Source: Rhodospirillaceae bacterium (GTDB lineage: Bacteria; Pseudomonadota; Alphaproteobacteria; Rhodospirillales; Rhodospirillaceae). Taken from it: DNA of 64,000 bases. The position numbers and the translations under genes were made by a program. Below the pieces are notes generated by a model, which saw only the letters and a program-made list of their open reading frames with translations, had not been told where the DNA came from and ran no database searches. How positions within the stretch are numbered: the stretch's first letter is position 1; each line of letters opens with the position of its first letter. Of this stretch, positions 38,444-47,539 are shown one piece after another. The stretch spans positions 117,143 to 181,142 of the forward strand of contig JAPKDQ010000006.1 in the NCBI GenBank assembly GCA_028822445.1, read 5' to 3'.

Positions 38444-39004
38444 TTATTTCGGCAAGTTCGCTTCCACAGCAGCAACCAGCTCATTGCTCATTGGTGTCAC
38501 GCGACTTGGGAACGCTTCTACCAATGAGCCATCCGGTGCAACCAGATACTTGTGGAAGTTCCAACTCGGTGCATTTTTTGATCCCTTCTCTGCCGCAGCC
38601 CATTGGTAGAACGAATGGGCATTACTTCCCTTAACGACTTCCTTAGCCGTTAGTGGAAAGTCGACATCGAAATTCGCTTCACAAAAGTCTTTGATTTCCT
38701 CTGCTGTCCCCGGCTCCTGACCACCGAAGTCATTAGACGGAACGCCTAAGACGACAAGCCCCTTATCTTTGTATTCACTCCACAGCCTCTGAAGCCCTTC
38801 ATATTGAGGGGTGTAGCCACAAAAAGAGGCTGTGTTCACTACAAGGACCGCTTTTCCTTCGAACTGAGACATAGGCAGGGCTCCACCATCGATGGCGTCA
38901 AAAGCGAAATCATGCGCTGACTCAGCCTTAGCTGCGCTTCCTCCAACCAAAAAGAGTGTCGCTGCAAGTGTAGCTATAGTGAATCGGGTCATAACCTGTG
39001 CCAT
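38444..39004 (-). CDS. glutathione peroxidase family protein, exported
   Basis: A thiol peroxidase of the GPx fold, 186 residues, with a signal peptide (to about residue 27, SAAKAESAHD). The active site is VVNTASFCGYTPQYEGLQ, using Cys rather than selenocysteine. The later NDFGGQEPGTAEEIKDFC and FPLTAKEVVKGSNAHSFYQWA are conserved. Export suggests peroxide defence in the periplasm. An in-frame ATG at 38992 is an alternative start. It reads toward the glycosylase gene. Confidence 0.9.
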   Translation of the reverse strand: MAQVMTRFTIATLAATLFLVGGSAAKAESAHDFAFDAIDGGALPMSQFEGKAVLVVNTASFCGYTPQYEGLQRLWSEYKDKGLVVLGVPSNDFGGQEPGTAEEIKDFCEANFDVDFPLTAKEVVKGSNAHSFYQWAAAEKGSKNAPSWNFHKYLVAPDGSLVEAFPSRVTPMSNELVAAVEANLPK

Positions 39005-39150
39005 TACTTACGAAAAAATAATCGGTATTGATGGGTATTGGTATTAATACCCATTCTCTCTATCCAAACTAGTTCTAGCAAGCAAACGGTAAGAGAAATA
39101 GGACATATATCGTAAATCAATTTTTTATTTTGATGCGTCGTCGCTCATCG

Positions 39151-39624
39151 TCACCCTTTGTCACGCAGCAATCGCGACTTCTGTCGATTCCAATCGCGGT
39201 CTTTAATCGTCTGACGTCGATCGATGTCTGTCTTACCTTTCGCTAGGCCAAGCTTCAGCTTGGCCAGGCCCCGGTCATTAAAATAGATAGATAACGGGAC
39301 CAGGGTCATGCCCTTACGCGCAACCTCGGCACTTAGCTTTTCAATCTCACGTTTTTTCATGAGAAGCTTTCTTTTGCGTCGTGGCTCATGCCCGAAATGC
39401 CTAGCTCCCTCATACTCTGGAATGTAGGCATTGATTAGATACATTCCGCCGTCTTCTGCAGACGCATACGAGTCTTGAATATTACCACGACCAAGGCGAA
39501 GTGATTTTACTTCTGTGCCAAGTAGCATCAGACCCGCCTCGAACGTGTCATCGATTTTATAGTCGTGACGCGCCTTACGGTTTTGGGCAACAGTACCAGT
39601 TGATATCATTCCTGACTTCGTCAT
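39151..39624 (-). CDS. smpB: SsrA-binding protein
   Basis: SmpB delivers tmRNA to stalled ribosomes. The 157-residue protein has [31 protein letters not shown] at about residues 9-39, then [32 protein letters not shown], and a basic tail [24 protein letters not shown]. It follows dapA by 11 bases, a common pair. The tmRNA gene itself is not visible in the window. Confidence 0.96.
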   Translation of the reverse strand: MTKSGMISTGTVAQNRKARHDYKIDDTFEAGLMLLGTEVKSLRLGRGNIQDSYASAEDGGMYLINAYIPEYEGARHFGHEPRRKRKLLMKKREIEKLSAEVARKGMTLVPLSIYFNDRGLAKLKLGLAKGKTDIDRRQTIKDRDWNRQKSRLLRDKG

Positions 39625-39635
39625 GGCATATAGCT

Positions 39636-40511
39636 CTATTTAAGCAGTCCTGCGTTGACCATCGCTTCTTCGATCCGTGCCATAGACCTCGTTGAGAGTG
39701 GCACCATCGGTAGGCGTGTGTCAGGTAAACATTTACGTAGCAAACTACACGCGAATTTTATGGGTGCAGGATTGGGTTCACAAAATAGCGCCTCATTCAA
39801 AGGGTGTAGAATGTCGCGCAAGCGCCACACATCCTCATACTGCTCGTTACGCCACGCATCGTGCATCTCCGCATTGAGACGCGGCGCAACATTAGAAGAT
39901 ACAGAAACGCAACCAAAACCGCCCTGCGCAAGAAACGCCACGGCTGTGACATCATCGCCAGATAACAGACAGAACTCACGACCGATACTTAAACGAGAAG
40001 ACAATGGCCGCGTCAAATCTCCCGTCGCATCTTTCACGCCGACAATATTTGGGTGCTCAGCCAACTCAGTCATGGTTTCAACAGACATGTCGACAACACT
40101 ACGCGGCGGTATATTGTAAATGATGATTGGAAGGTCCACTGAATCAGCAATCGATCTGAAGTGCGCCAGCATCCCTGCCTGGCTAGGCTTGTTGTAATAC
40201 GGTGTAACCACAAGCGCGGCATCAGCGCCTGCTTCGGCCGCATGCCTAGTCAGTGCTATTGCTTCTTCTGTCGAATTAGATCCTGTTCCCGCAATAACGG
40301 GCACCTTATCCTTGGCGACTTCGACACATAATTCAACGACACGCTTATGCTCTTCATGACTTAACGAGGGCGACTCACCCGTCGTTCCTGTTGGAACAAC
40401 AGCATGCGTGCCTTCATCTGCCTGCCACTGAACCAGCTCTTGAAAAGCCTTCTCATCCACGGCACCGTCCCGGAATGGCGTAATCAGTGCGGTAATTGAT
40501 CCGGTAAACAT
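39636..40511 (-). CDS. dapA: 4-hydroxy-tetrahydrodipicolinate synthase
   Basis: DapA condenses pyruvate with aspartate semialdehyde, the first committed step to lysine and diaminopimelate for peptidoglycan. From ATG 40511, which follows a GGAGTGG site, it has 291 residues. The frame is open to 40538. The lyase motifs are [28 protein letters not shown], the tyrosine in [10 protein letters not shown], and the Schiff-base lysine in [10 protein letters not shown]. It is divergent from slt, the peptidoglycan-cleaving gene, sharing 226 bases. Confidence 0.95.
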   Translation of the reverse strand: MFTGSITALITPFRDGAVDEKAFQELVQWQADEGTHAVVPTGTTGESPSLSHEEHKRVVELCVEVAKDKVPVIAGTGSNSTEEAIALTRHAAEAGADAALVVTPYYNKPSQAGMLAHFRSIADSVDLPIIIYNIPPRSVVDMSVETMTELAEHPNIVGVKDATGDLTRPLSSRLSIGREFCLLSGDDVTAVAFLAQGGFGCVSVSSNVAPRLNAEMHDAWRNEQYEDVWRLRDILHPLNEALFCEPNPAPIKFACSLLRKCLPDTRLPMVPLSTRSMARIEEAMVNAGLLK

Positions 40512-40737
40512 TGAATTCCACTCCAAAGCTGGCACCAAGTGAGCCGTTCACTGGTCTCCGACACGTCCATTTGGGACGGAACATAACTCCGACGCAGCAA
40601 CGCAGCAAGCAAACCGAGATCTTCTACCGAATATCCACATAGTGAATCAACGGTATCAATAGAGGATGAAGTCTTTAGTTGAGCCTCAAGACTTGGTAAA
40701 TTAATAGTTTGTAGCCCTATATGATGTGGCAAACTGA

Positions 40738-42840
40738 ATGTTTCTATGTTCATCACGAATTTTAGCCTTCTCGGCATTCCTGTCGGCTGCTTCGGTATTG
40801 TCACTGCCAAGTGCGATAGATGCAGCTCCCGTTCTGCCAGAGGTAAAACCGTCAGTCCCAAAGTTCCAAACACGTTCAGCTAAGGTCCTTCCAGAGCGAA
40901 AACCACCTTACTACGGGCCATTTGGTGAGAGTTACATCTACCTGCTCGATAACAAGCAACGAACGTCATTCCGGCGCGCGATAGCTGCCGCCAAGTCAAG
41001 GAAATGGCGGCTAGCGACGGATCAAGCAGAAAAGGCCGACAACGAACTAGTAGAGCATGTCATAGCATGGCTCTACCTTCGAGAAACTGGGGCGAACAGT
41101 CCTTTCAACGCGCGCATCGCGTTTATTCGCGAGAATCCCGATTGGCCCCAGGTCGAAATGGTCATCCGACGGGCCGAGGAAGCCGCGTCCGACAACTCAG
41201 TATCTAACGAAGAACTTATCTCGTGGTTTGTTGAATTTCCTCCTAAGACAGGCCCTGGGATGGCTGCCTTAGCCGTCGCTTATCGTGAACAGGGACTGGA
41301 AGACAAAGCGATTGAGACGGCAAAGAAAGCATGGCTGAAAGGAACCTTCAGCCGAGCACGAGAACGTGCCTTCCTTAAAGAGTTTAACTCCCTCTTCAGT
41401 AAGGCTGACCATAAAGGGCGACTAGCGCGTTTACTGTGGGACGGCCATGCTAATAGTGCACGCCGTATGTTGCGGCGGGTCGGTAGTGATTATCGAAGAT
41501 TAGCAGAGGCGCGTATCTCCCTCATGACATCATCGTATGGTGTCGATGCCACCATTGCGAAAGTGCCTAAATCTCTAAAAAATGACCCAGGTCTCATCTA
41601 CAATAGACTAAAATGGAGAAACAAAAGACGGCGCTACGAAAGTGCCATGGCGCTGTTGCCGCTTTCACAACACGACGCCGTTCGACCAGACCTCTGGTGG
41701 AAACAAAGGCACCTCCTTGCGAGAGAAGCTCTATCTGCAGGCTCAATTACACAGGCCTACGATATTGTCTCAAAGCATAAAGCATCAGATGCCCTTTCTA
41801 TATTCGAGGCCGAATGGTTGGCCGGATGGATTCAACTGCAATTCTTAAAAGATCCCGAAGCAGCACTGCCCCATTTCTATCGTGTCTACGACGCTGTTGC
41901 GTTCCCAGTCAGCTTGTCTCGAGGTGCATACTGGGTTGGGCGGGCTTTGGAACAAGCCGGCGATATAGAGCTTGCAAAGAACTGGTATGAAAAAGCCGCC
42001 GTTCACATCACAACCTACTATGGGCAACTTGCGCTCGCTAAATTAACTGGGGATACAATCCCACAACTTCCGCTTGATCCGGTTCCTTCCGTTAGTGAGC
42101 GGAGCTCCTTTCATCAAAATAGACTAGTGCAAGTCGTGCGTATGTTGGCCGAGATTAGCGACAAAGATCACTTGAGGCGTTTTGTCTTGGCCGCTGCAAA
42201 AGCATCAGACTTTGCAACGGAGCGTCACCTCACGGCAGAGATGGTGAGCAAGTTTAACCGAGCAGACCTTGGTGTTTGGATAGCTCGACGAGCCATCCAA
42301 GATCACATCACGTTATTAGAATTTGGTTATCCTGTTTCGAACTTTAAATATCCGAACAAACCAGAAAAATCGTTACTTTTATCAATCACGCGGCAAGAGA
42401 GTAACTTTGATGCCACCGCTCGCAGTCCTGTTGGCGCGAGGGGCTTAATGCAACTCATGCCCGCCACGGCGAAAGCTATTTCTCGACAACTTCGAATCCA
42501 GTACGATCGCGATGCACTGACGCAAAATCCTGCGTATAACATTGAATTAGGGTCTAAGTACCTCGGTGATCTCATCAACCAGTTTGATGGTTCATACATA
42601 ATGGCGATAGCTGGATATAACGCTGGTCCCCATCGCGTGCGACGCTGGGTTAAAAAATTTGGTGACCCTAGAAAGCCTGGCATAGACCCGATTGATTGGA
42701 TTGAACAGATACCATTCACGGAAACAAGGAACTACGTTCAACGTGTTATGGAAAACCTTCAAGTATACCGAGCGGTCATTGCCAACAGCCAACAGCTCGC
42801 CCAGACACTCCCAAAGGATCTTTCCCGCAACGGCGGCTGA
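40738..42840 (+). CDS. slt: soluble lytic murein transglycosylase
   Basis: A periplasmic lytic transglycosylase cutting the MurNAc-GlcNAc bond with 1,6-anhydro product formation. The 700-residue precursor has a signal peptide (ILAFSAFLSAASVLSLPSAIDA). A long alpha-superhelical region runs to about 520, and a C-terminal SLT domain follows with the catalytic Glu554 in TRQESNFD. It then has ARSPVGARGLMQLMPATAK and AIAGYNAGPHRVRRWV. The length is close to Slt70. It is divergent from dapA and converges on the bactofilin gene. Confidence 0.92.
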   Translation: MFLCSSRILAFSAFLSAASVLSLPSAIDAAPVLPEVKPSVPKFQTRSAKVLPERKPPYYGPFGESYIYLLDNKQRTSFRRAIAAAKSRKWRLATDQAEKADNELVEHVIAWLYLRETGANSPFNARIAFIRENPDWPQVEMVIRRAEEAASDNSVSNEELISWFVEFPPKTGPGMAALAVAYREQGLEDKAIETAKKAWLKGTFSRARERAFLKEFNSLFSKADHKGRLARLLWDGHANSARRMLRRVGSDYRRLAEARISLMTSSYGVDATIAKVPKSLKNDPGLIYNRLKWRNKRRRYESAMALLPLSQHDAVRPDLWWKQRHLLAREALSAGSITQAYDIVSKHKASDALSIFEAEWLAGWIQLQFLKDPEAALPHFYRVYDAVAFPVSLSRGAYWVGRALEQAGDIELAKNWYEKAAVHITTYYGQLALAKLTGDTIPQLPLDPVPSVSERSSFHQNRLVQVVRMLAEISDKDHLRRFVLAAAKASDFATERHLTAEMVSKFNRADLGVWIARRAIQDHITLLEFGYPVSNFKYPNKPEKSLLLSITRQESNFDATARSPVGARGLMQLMPATAKAISRQLRIQYDRDALTQNPAYNIELGSKYLGDLINQFDGSYIMAIAGYNAGPHRVRRWVKKFGDPRKPGIDPIDWIEQIPFTETRNYVQRVMENLQVYRAVIANSQQLAQTLPKDLSRNGG

Positions 42841-42879
42841 GAACTACAAACTTAAACCTGAACGTTTAGGCGCAAAAAA

Positions 42880-42896
42880 GGCGGATAAAATCCGCC
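42880..42896 (-). terminator. rho-independent terminator of the bactofilin gene
   Basis: GGCGGAT and ATCCGCC form a perfect seven-base stem with a three-base loop. On the minus strand TTTTTTG follows. It lies 29 bases past the bactofilin stop at 42926 and between two converging genes. Confidence 0.88.
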
Positions 42897-42925
42897 CTCT
42901 AAAACTGTGTCAGCACTACGCTGTG

Positions 42926-43390
42926 TTATGAAACCGCTGCCTGAGAAAGTTTTTCTGCATTAACACCATTTGAAAGAGCTGGTGATTTAACTTCCGTAAC
43001 CTTTTGGGCTTCTACAGCAATTCTTTTACAGTGACCTTCCATGAACGCTCCCGGCTCAATAGCCAAGCTTTCATGCTCAATATCACCAGACATCTGGGCC
43101 GTAGATGCCAAGAATACGGAGTTGGCCTTAACTTTACCTTTAATGGCACCGTGAACGCGAACGGTCTGAGCCGTAACTTCACCGCTCACAGAGCCCTTAG
43201 CTCCGACGATAAGGGCTTTGCAATTAATGTCACCTTCAACACTGCCGTCGATTTGAATCTCGCCATTGCTGGAGAGGTTCCCATGCACCTTAAGGTCGAT
43301 GCTAATAATCGAAGGAACAGACCTTACTTGAGCTTCACTTAGCCGTGAAACTTGCGCTTGGGATTGTCCGTTAGTTTTGCTCGAGAACAT
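42926..43390 (-). CDS. bactofilin-family cytoskeletal protein
   Basis: A 154-residue polymer-forming bactofilin. The core, about residues 28-115, is a right-handed beta-helix with repeating short strands: IDLKVHGNLSSNGEIQIDGSVEGDI, then LIVGAKGSVSGEVTAQTVRVHG and GKVKANSVFLASTAQMSGDI. The N- and C-terminal tails are disordered-looking. Bactofilins assemble without nucleotide and often recruit cell-wall enzymes. The gene overlaps the M23 peptidase gene by 20 bases (43390-43371), an arrangement seen in other bactofilin modules. Confidence 0.92.
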   Translation of the reverse strand: MFSSKTNGQSQAQVSRLSEAQVRSVPSIISIDLKVHGNLSSNGEIQIDGSVEGDINCKALIVGAKGSVSGEVTAQTVRVHGAIKGKVKANSVFLASTAQMSGDIEHESLAIEPGAFMEGHCKRIAVEAQKVTEVKSPALSNGVNAEKLSQAAVS

Positions 43391-44816
43391 CGCTTCCCGC
43401 TCTAATAAATTTCATCGGATTTATCTGCTTTCCTTCATACAAAACCTCGAAATGAAGGTGAGGCCCTGTGCTGCGTCCACTACCGCCAAGAAGGCCGATC
43501 TCGGTCCCTCGACTGATATACTCACCCTTCTCCACCGAAATTTTTGCCATGTGACCATAACGAGATGTAAGCCCCATGCCATGGTCAACCTCTACAAACC
43601 TACCATACCGCCCACGCCAGCCGGCGTAAATAACCTTGCCTTCGCCAGGGCTAAGGACTGGAGACTTGTAAGGTGCACCGAAATCCAATCCTAAGTGACG
43701 AGCATGACTGCCGGTAAACGGGTCCTTACGGACGCCAAAGCCACTTGTTATGCGATATTTCTTGAAGGGTTCTTTTATAGGTAGAATCGCGGTGAGGTTT
43801 TGCAACTCGGTCAAACGCTCAACTTGAAGGTTGAGAGCTACCAAAGAATCATAAAGAGGGCCCTCATCACCAGGAAAGGATTCCAGCGGAACAAATGGGC
43901 CACCGCTTCCTGTTTCAGAGCGCCGAGCATCTAACAGGTCATCGACTTCAAGCCCGGTTGAAGACAATGATGTCTCGATCATATCAATTTCTTGATCCGC
44001 GACTTCAGCAAACCGATGGAACAACAAAAGCTGTGTGCTCTCCATATCTCTCAATTGGTTTTCTAGCACATCGACGCGCTGGATCAATCCATCTCGTTCC
44101 GCCGATGCTAGGTCACGCTCAATAATTAGCTCACGGAGTTTCAAGGTCTTGGGATCAATGGACATCATCCCACCGTGCACCCCCGTCATGTCAGTCATAT
44201 CCGACTTTAATTGGGATAACTGGGTATGAAGCCGGTCACGCTCTTCAGCAACATGATGCCGCTCTAACTCAATCCGCCCAATGGCAACTTCAATCCGGTC
44301 GGGGTTTGAGCGCTGTCGGCTATTACGAATTAGGCCACCAATATCTGGTTTTCTCTCACGGACAGCAGCGGCGAGCGACCCTTTGAGCGTTTTTACATCT
44401 GCCAAAGACGCTTGACGGTCGGCCAATGAAACCATGCGCTCATTGTTGTCGCTTAGCTCATCCGTGATTTCGTCCATTCGCCGTTTATAGACCGTCAACT
44501 GAGCGAGAAGCTGCTCATATCCAGAACGCGCATCCGTAACTTCAATATTTTTCGCTCTAATTCTATCGCTATGACTAATCACCAGACCAGAACTTATAAG
44601 TAACCAGCCACCAAAAATGATAAAAACGGACGCAGCCGCAGCCTGGCCCATTGTGGTGAGAAGCAGCGAACGCATGCGCTCCTCGGTACGCAAAATAATC
44701 TGCCGTTCCGGAAACATTTTCTGCAGCCCGCGATTAACGTCCGACAGGCTTCGATCATGAGGATCAAATTTAGACACGTGCTTCCCCGACACTCTAAAAA
44801 AATCCCGCGAGCGCAC
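43371..44816 (-). CDS. M23 peptidase with coiled-coil and LytM domain
   Basis: A 481-residue cell-wall endopeptidase from GTG 44816. An N-terminal membrane anchor lies at about residues 50-75 (AAAASVFIIFGGWLLISSGLVIS). A long coiled-coil region to about 300 is rich in E, R and L. The LytM domain at about 350-470 has HARHLGLDF, which supplies His and Asp zinc ligands, and HLHFE with the late His. Coiled-coil M23 enzymes either cut peptidoglycan cross-links or activate amidases. Here the zinc ligands are present, so activity is expected. It is coupled to the bactofilin gene. Confidence 0.9.
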   Translation of the reverse strand: MRSRDFFRVSGKHVSKFDPHDRSLSDVNRGLQKMFPERQIILRTEERMRSLLLTTMGQAAAASVFIIFGGWLLISSGLVISHSDRIRAKNIEVTDARSGYEQLLAQLTVYKRRMDEITDELSDNNERMVSLADRQASLADVKTLKGSLAAAVRERKPDIGGLIRNSRQRSNPDRIEVAIGRIELERHHVAEERDRLHTQLSQLKSDMTDMTGVHGGMMSIDPKTLKLRELIIERDLASAERDGLIQRVDVLENQLRDMESTQLLLFHRFAEVADQEIDMIETSLSSTGLEVDDLLDARRSETGSGGPFVPLESFPGDEGPLYDSLVALNLQVERLTELQNLTAILPIKEPFKKYRITSGFGVRKDPFTGSHARHLGLDFGAPYKSPVLSPGEGKVIYAGWRGRYGRFVEVDHGMGLTSRYGHMAKISVEKGEYISRGTEIGLLGGSGRSTGPHLHFEVLYEGKQINPMKFIRAGSDVLEQN

Positions 44817-45155
44817 TCCCCAAGGAGATTAGTGTTCACGGTTTCTATGCAAACAACTTAATAAAACAAGTTAACGGTTTGCAACGGCCCCTACGAATTC
44901 TTTAAATATCTTTGCCACGATGGCATCCCCAGACCTCGAACCGCAGAAGCTTGGAAACACCGCTAGGTCTCTATCTATTATTATTCTGCCATTTCTATCA
45001 TTTTTTTCAATGAGAAAGAGGTGTGACACCCCAACATTGATGGCTTAACTTCTGAACAGAATTTTCGTTCGTTAGAAACGAGTAGGCCATCTAAACCATC
45101 GACTCACCAAGAAAAATAAGCATGCATTACATATATCGTAGAAAATGAACCTAAG
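44817..45155. other. 339-base divergent intergenic region
   Basis: It separates the M23 peptidase gene (minus) from pgpA (plus). It is A/T-rich, with T-runs around 45001-45008, and probably contains both promoters, but I cannot assign -35/-10 elements with confidence. No RNA gene or ORF is evident. Confidence 0.4.
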
Positions 45156-45608
45156 ATGAAATTTATAAAACTGACTCTTTTGTCTTGGTTTGGCAGTGGT
45201 TACAGCCCAAAGGGGCCTGGTACAGCAGGGTCCTTGTGCTGCTTGCCGTTTGCCTGGGGCATCGCGACCATCTGGGGGCCTGAGAGCCTCATTCTCGCCG
45301 GCTTTATGGCCTTTGTAGTCGGCGTTACTGTGGCACACATCACCCCTGAGGCTAAGAACGACCCAGGATGGGTGGTTATTGATGAAGTGGCTGGACAATG
45401 GCTAACCCTGGCCGTAGTTCCACCGAACCTCCTCCTCTACGCGGTGGGATTTCTCTTATTTCGGGTTTTCGATATTTTCAAACCCTGGCCCATTAGAACT
45501 CTTGAACAGAAGGTGCCCGGTGCCCTAGGTGTCATGATCGATGACGTAGCGGCGGCCGTATATGCTGCAGCACTGCTGTATGCCTTCAGCTTGATAATAA
45601 GGACCTGA
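45156..45608 (+). CDS. pgpA: phosphatidylglycerophosphatase A
   Basis: A membrane phosphatase that removes the phosphate from phosphatidylglycerol-phosphate. The 150-residue protein has the family start LLSWFGSGYSPKGPGTAGSL and four hydrophobic segments. It also has the conserved DEVAGQWL and the FRVFDIFKPWPIRTLEQ block, with VMIDDVAAAVYAA near the end. It precedes pncC by three bases, which suggests coupling. The cooperating PgsA is not in the window. Confidence 0.9.
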   Translation: MKFIKLTLLSWFGSGYSPKGPGTAGSLCCLPFAWGIATIWGPESLILAGFMAFVVGVTVAHITPEAKNDPGWVVIDEVAGQWLTLAVVPPNLLLYAVGFLLFRVFDIFKPWPIRTLEQKVPGALGVMIDDVAAAVYAAALLYAFSLIIRT

Positions 45609-45611
45609 TGC

Positions 45612-46157
45612 ATGGCGACGCTTCCGAGAGATCTCACAGACATGGCCAAAGTCGTCATCAACGAGGCCAGAAAGGACGGCAAGACGATTTCCACCGCTGA
45701 ATCCTGTACAGGCGGATTAATTTCCAGCTGCCTTACAGACATACCGGGCTCGTCTGAAGCCTTCCTTTGCGGTTTCGTGACATACGGAAACGAAGTCAAA
45801 ACACACCTGCTCGGCGTGCCAAGTGACGCCATCATAGAGTTCGGAGCGGTCAGTGACATCGTCGCAGCCACCATGGCAGAAGGCGCACTCGCCAAATCCG
45901 GCTCGGACCTAGCAATATCAGTCACCGGAATAGCCGGACCTTATGGCGGCAGCAAAGAGAAGCCTGTCGGTTTGGTTTATCTCTCATTGGCTCAACTTGA
46001 AAAAGATACGGTGATAAAACGCTACGTGTTTGCTGGCACAAGAGACGATATCAGACGCTCAACTGTTGGGGCAGCGTTGGAGTTGATTTTGGGTAGCCTC
46101 AGAGAAGGCAGTGATAAGGATGACGAAGAGACGATACGGAAGAATAGTTCGGTCTAG
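45612..46157 (+). CDS. pncC: nicotinamide-nucleotide amidohydrolase PncC (CinA C-terminal domain)
   Basis: It deamidates NMN to nicotinate mononucleotide in NAD recycling. The 181-residue stand-alone CinA C-terminal domain has ISTAESCTGGLISSCLTDIPGSSEAF, the FVTYGNEVKTHLLGV segment, and AISVTGIAGPYGGSKEKPVGLVY. All are typical. It has a long acidic tail. It follows pgpA and converges on the COQ10-like gene with a four-base overlap. Confidence 0.92.
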   Translation: MATLPRDLTDMAKVVINEARKDGKTISTAESCTGGLISSCLTDIPGSSEAFLCGFVTYGNEVKTHLLGVPSDAIIEFGAVSDIVAATMAEGALAKSGSDLAISVTGIAGPYGGSKEKPVGLVYLSLAQLEKDTVIKRYVFAGTRDDIRRSTVGAALELILGSLREGSDKDDEETIRKNSSV

Positions 46158-46588
46158 CCGTAGAGCACCTTCGCGCGGGCTTCAAATGCAGAAACCATAC
46201 GACGCACAGCTTCTTCAAACAGCACACCAATCAATTTCTGTAAGATAACTGATCTAAACTCGAACTCGAGATAGAAATCAATTTCACAGCCTTGGCCCCC
46301 AAGCGTACCAGCAAACTTCCAAGTATTCGATAAGTACTTAAACGGGCCATCTTTGTAGTCCACTTTAACCATGCTGGGATTATCTAAAGTCACACAGGAG
46401 GTAAACTTTTCTCGAACCATCTTAAAGCCGATCACTAAATCAGCCTCAAAGCCATCCTCAAGAATTTCTGTTTTCCGACATGCAATGCACCATGGCAAAA
46501 ATAATGGGTAGTTCTCAACATCAGCCACCAGGTCAAAGACTTGCTCCTGTGTATATGGCAACGTTATCTTCTCGGAATGAACAACCAT
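46154..46588 (-). CDS. COQ10/RatA-like START-domain protein
   Basis: A 144-residue polyketide-cyclase/START domain protein. In alphaproteobacteria this family is usually annotated as ubiquinone-binding COQ10 or as RatA. Typical segments are the start VVHSEKITLPYTQEQVFDLVADVENYPLFLPWC and the middle DGFEADLVIGFKMVREKFTSCV, then LSNTWKF. The hydrophobic cavity fold suits a lipid-quinone carrier, supporting electron transport. It lies 24 bases downstream of lipA. The toxin role claimed for RatA is not supported by anything here. Confidence 0.85.
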   Translation of the reverse strand: MVVHSEKITLPYTQEQVFDLVADVENYPLFLPWCIACRKTEILEDGFEADLVIGFKMVREKFTSCVTLDNPSMVKVDYKDGPFKYLSNTWKFAGTLGGQGCEIDFYLEFEFRSVILQKLIGVLFEEAVRRMVSAFEARAKVLYG

Positions 46589-46612
46589 CTTCGATACGGG
46601 CCTACTTAAAGC

Positions 46613-47536
46613 TTATTGATTAGCAGTGAGTTTGTTCTCTCGCGCATCGCGTAGCTCAGCAAAATCAGCATCCGCGTGATAAGAAGACCGCGTCAACGGG
46701 CTAGCTGAAACCATCAGAAAGCCCTTCGCTCGCGCTATTTTCTCATACCCGGCAAACTCATCCGGCGTCACGAACCGATCAACCGGAGCATGCCGGGGCG
46801 TTGGCTGTAGGTACTGGCCAATGGTCAAGAAATCGATATCGGCGGACCGCATGTCATCCATAACTTGCAGCACTTCATCTTTCTCTTCTCCGAACCCCAC
46901 CATGATCCCAGATTTTGTGAATACGCTGGGCACAACCTCCTTCACACGCTCGAGTAAGCGTAAGCTTGTAAAGTAGCGCGCTCCTGGACGAATGGATCGA
47001 TATAAGCGTGGAACTGTTTCAAGATTGTGATTGAATACATCAGGGCGAGCCTCCGCCACTAGATCTGTTGACCCAAGCTTCTTTCGGAAATCAGGAGTTA
47101 AAACTTCAATCGTCGTATCCGGACACGCTGCCTTGATTGATTCAATAACGCGGACCCAATGCGCCGCGCCGCCGTCTTCCAAGTCATCACGATCGACGGA
47201 CGTAATAACAACGTGACGTAGTCCGAGCTTGGCTACGGCTTCCCCGACGTGAGCAGGTTCATTGTCATCAATCTTGCCCGGTTTGCCGGTCTTGATATTG
47301 CAGAAAGCACAAGCTCGCGTGCAAATATCGCCAAGGATCATCATGGTCGCATGTTTCTGCGCCCAACATTCGCCTATGTTCGGGCACGCGGCTTCTTCGC
47401 ACACAGTATGAAGGTCGAGATCACGCATCAGTCGTCGCGTTTCTCCATAGGCCGGAGATGTCGGTGCTTTAACCCGCAACCAGTCCGGTTTGGGCTTTCG
47501 GGCAGTTTGCGCCTTAATGGGTGTTGCTTCGGTCAT
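46613..47536 (-). CDS. lipA: lipoyl synthase
   Basis: LipA inserts two sulfurs into octanoyl groups to make lipoyl cofactor, using two 4Fe-4S clusters and radical SAM chemistry. The 307-residue protein has the auxiliary cluster Cys set [12 protein letters not shown] and the radical SAM motif CTRACAFC. The later [11 protein letters not shown] and [23 protein letters not shown] are conserved. The C-terminal Ser of the auxiliary site appears in [11 protein letters not shown]. It is three bases after lpdA, so the lipoylated E1-beta and E2 of the same operon are served locally. LipB is not in the window. Confidence 0.96.
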   Translation of the reverse strand: MTEATPIKAQTARKPKPDWLRVKAPTSPAYGETRRLMRDLDLHTVCEEAACPNIGECWAQKHATMMILGDICTRACAFCNIKTGKPGKIDDNEPAHVGEAVAKLGLRHVVITSVDRDDLEDGGAAHWVRVIESIKAACPDTTIEVLTPDFRKKLGSTDLVAEARPDVFNHNLETVPRLYRSIRPGARYFTSLRLLERVKEVVPSVFTKSGIMVGFGEEKDEVLQVMDDMRSADIDFLTIGQYLQPTPRHAPVDRFVTPDEFAGYEKIARAKGFLMVSASPLTRSSYHADADFAELRDARENKLTANQ

Positions 47537-47539
47537 ACC

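Noticed and set aside
40484..40753. Minus-strand ORF in the dapA-slt gap (SVEDLGLLAALLRRSYVPS)
   Set aside because: Overlaps the dapA start and the slt start in other frames, and lacks a ribosome site. The region is better explained as the divergent promoter area.
45072..45398. 108-codon minus-strand ORF over pgpA
   Set aside because: Antisense to a clearly recognised gene and rich in unlikely residue patterns.
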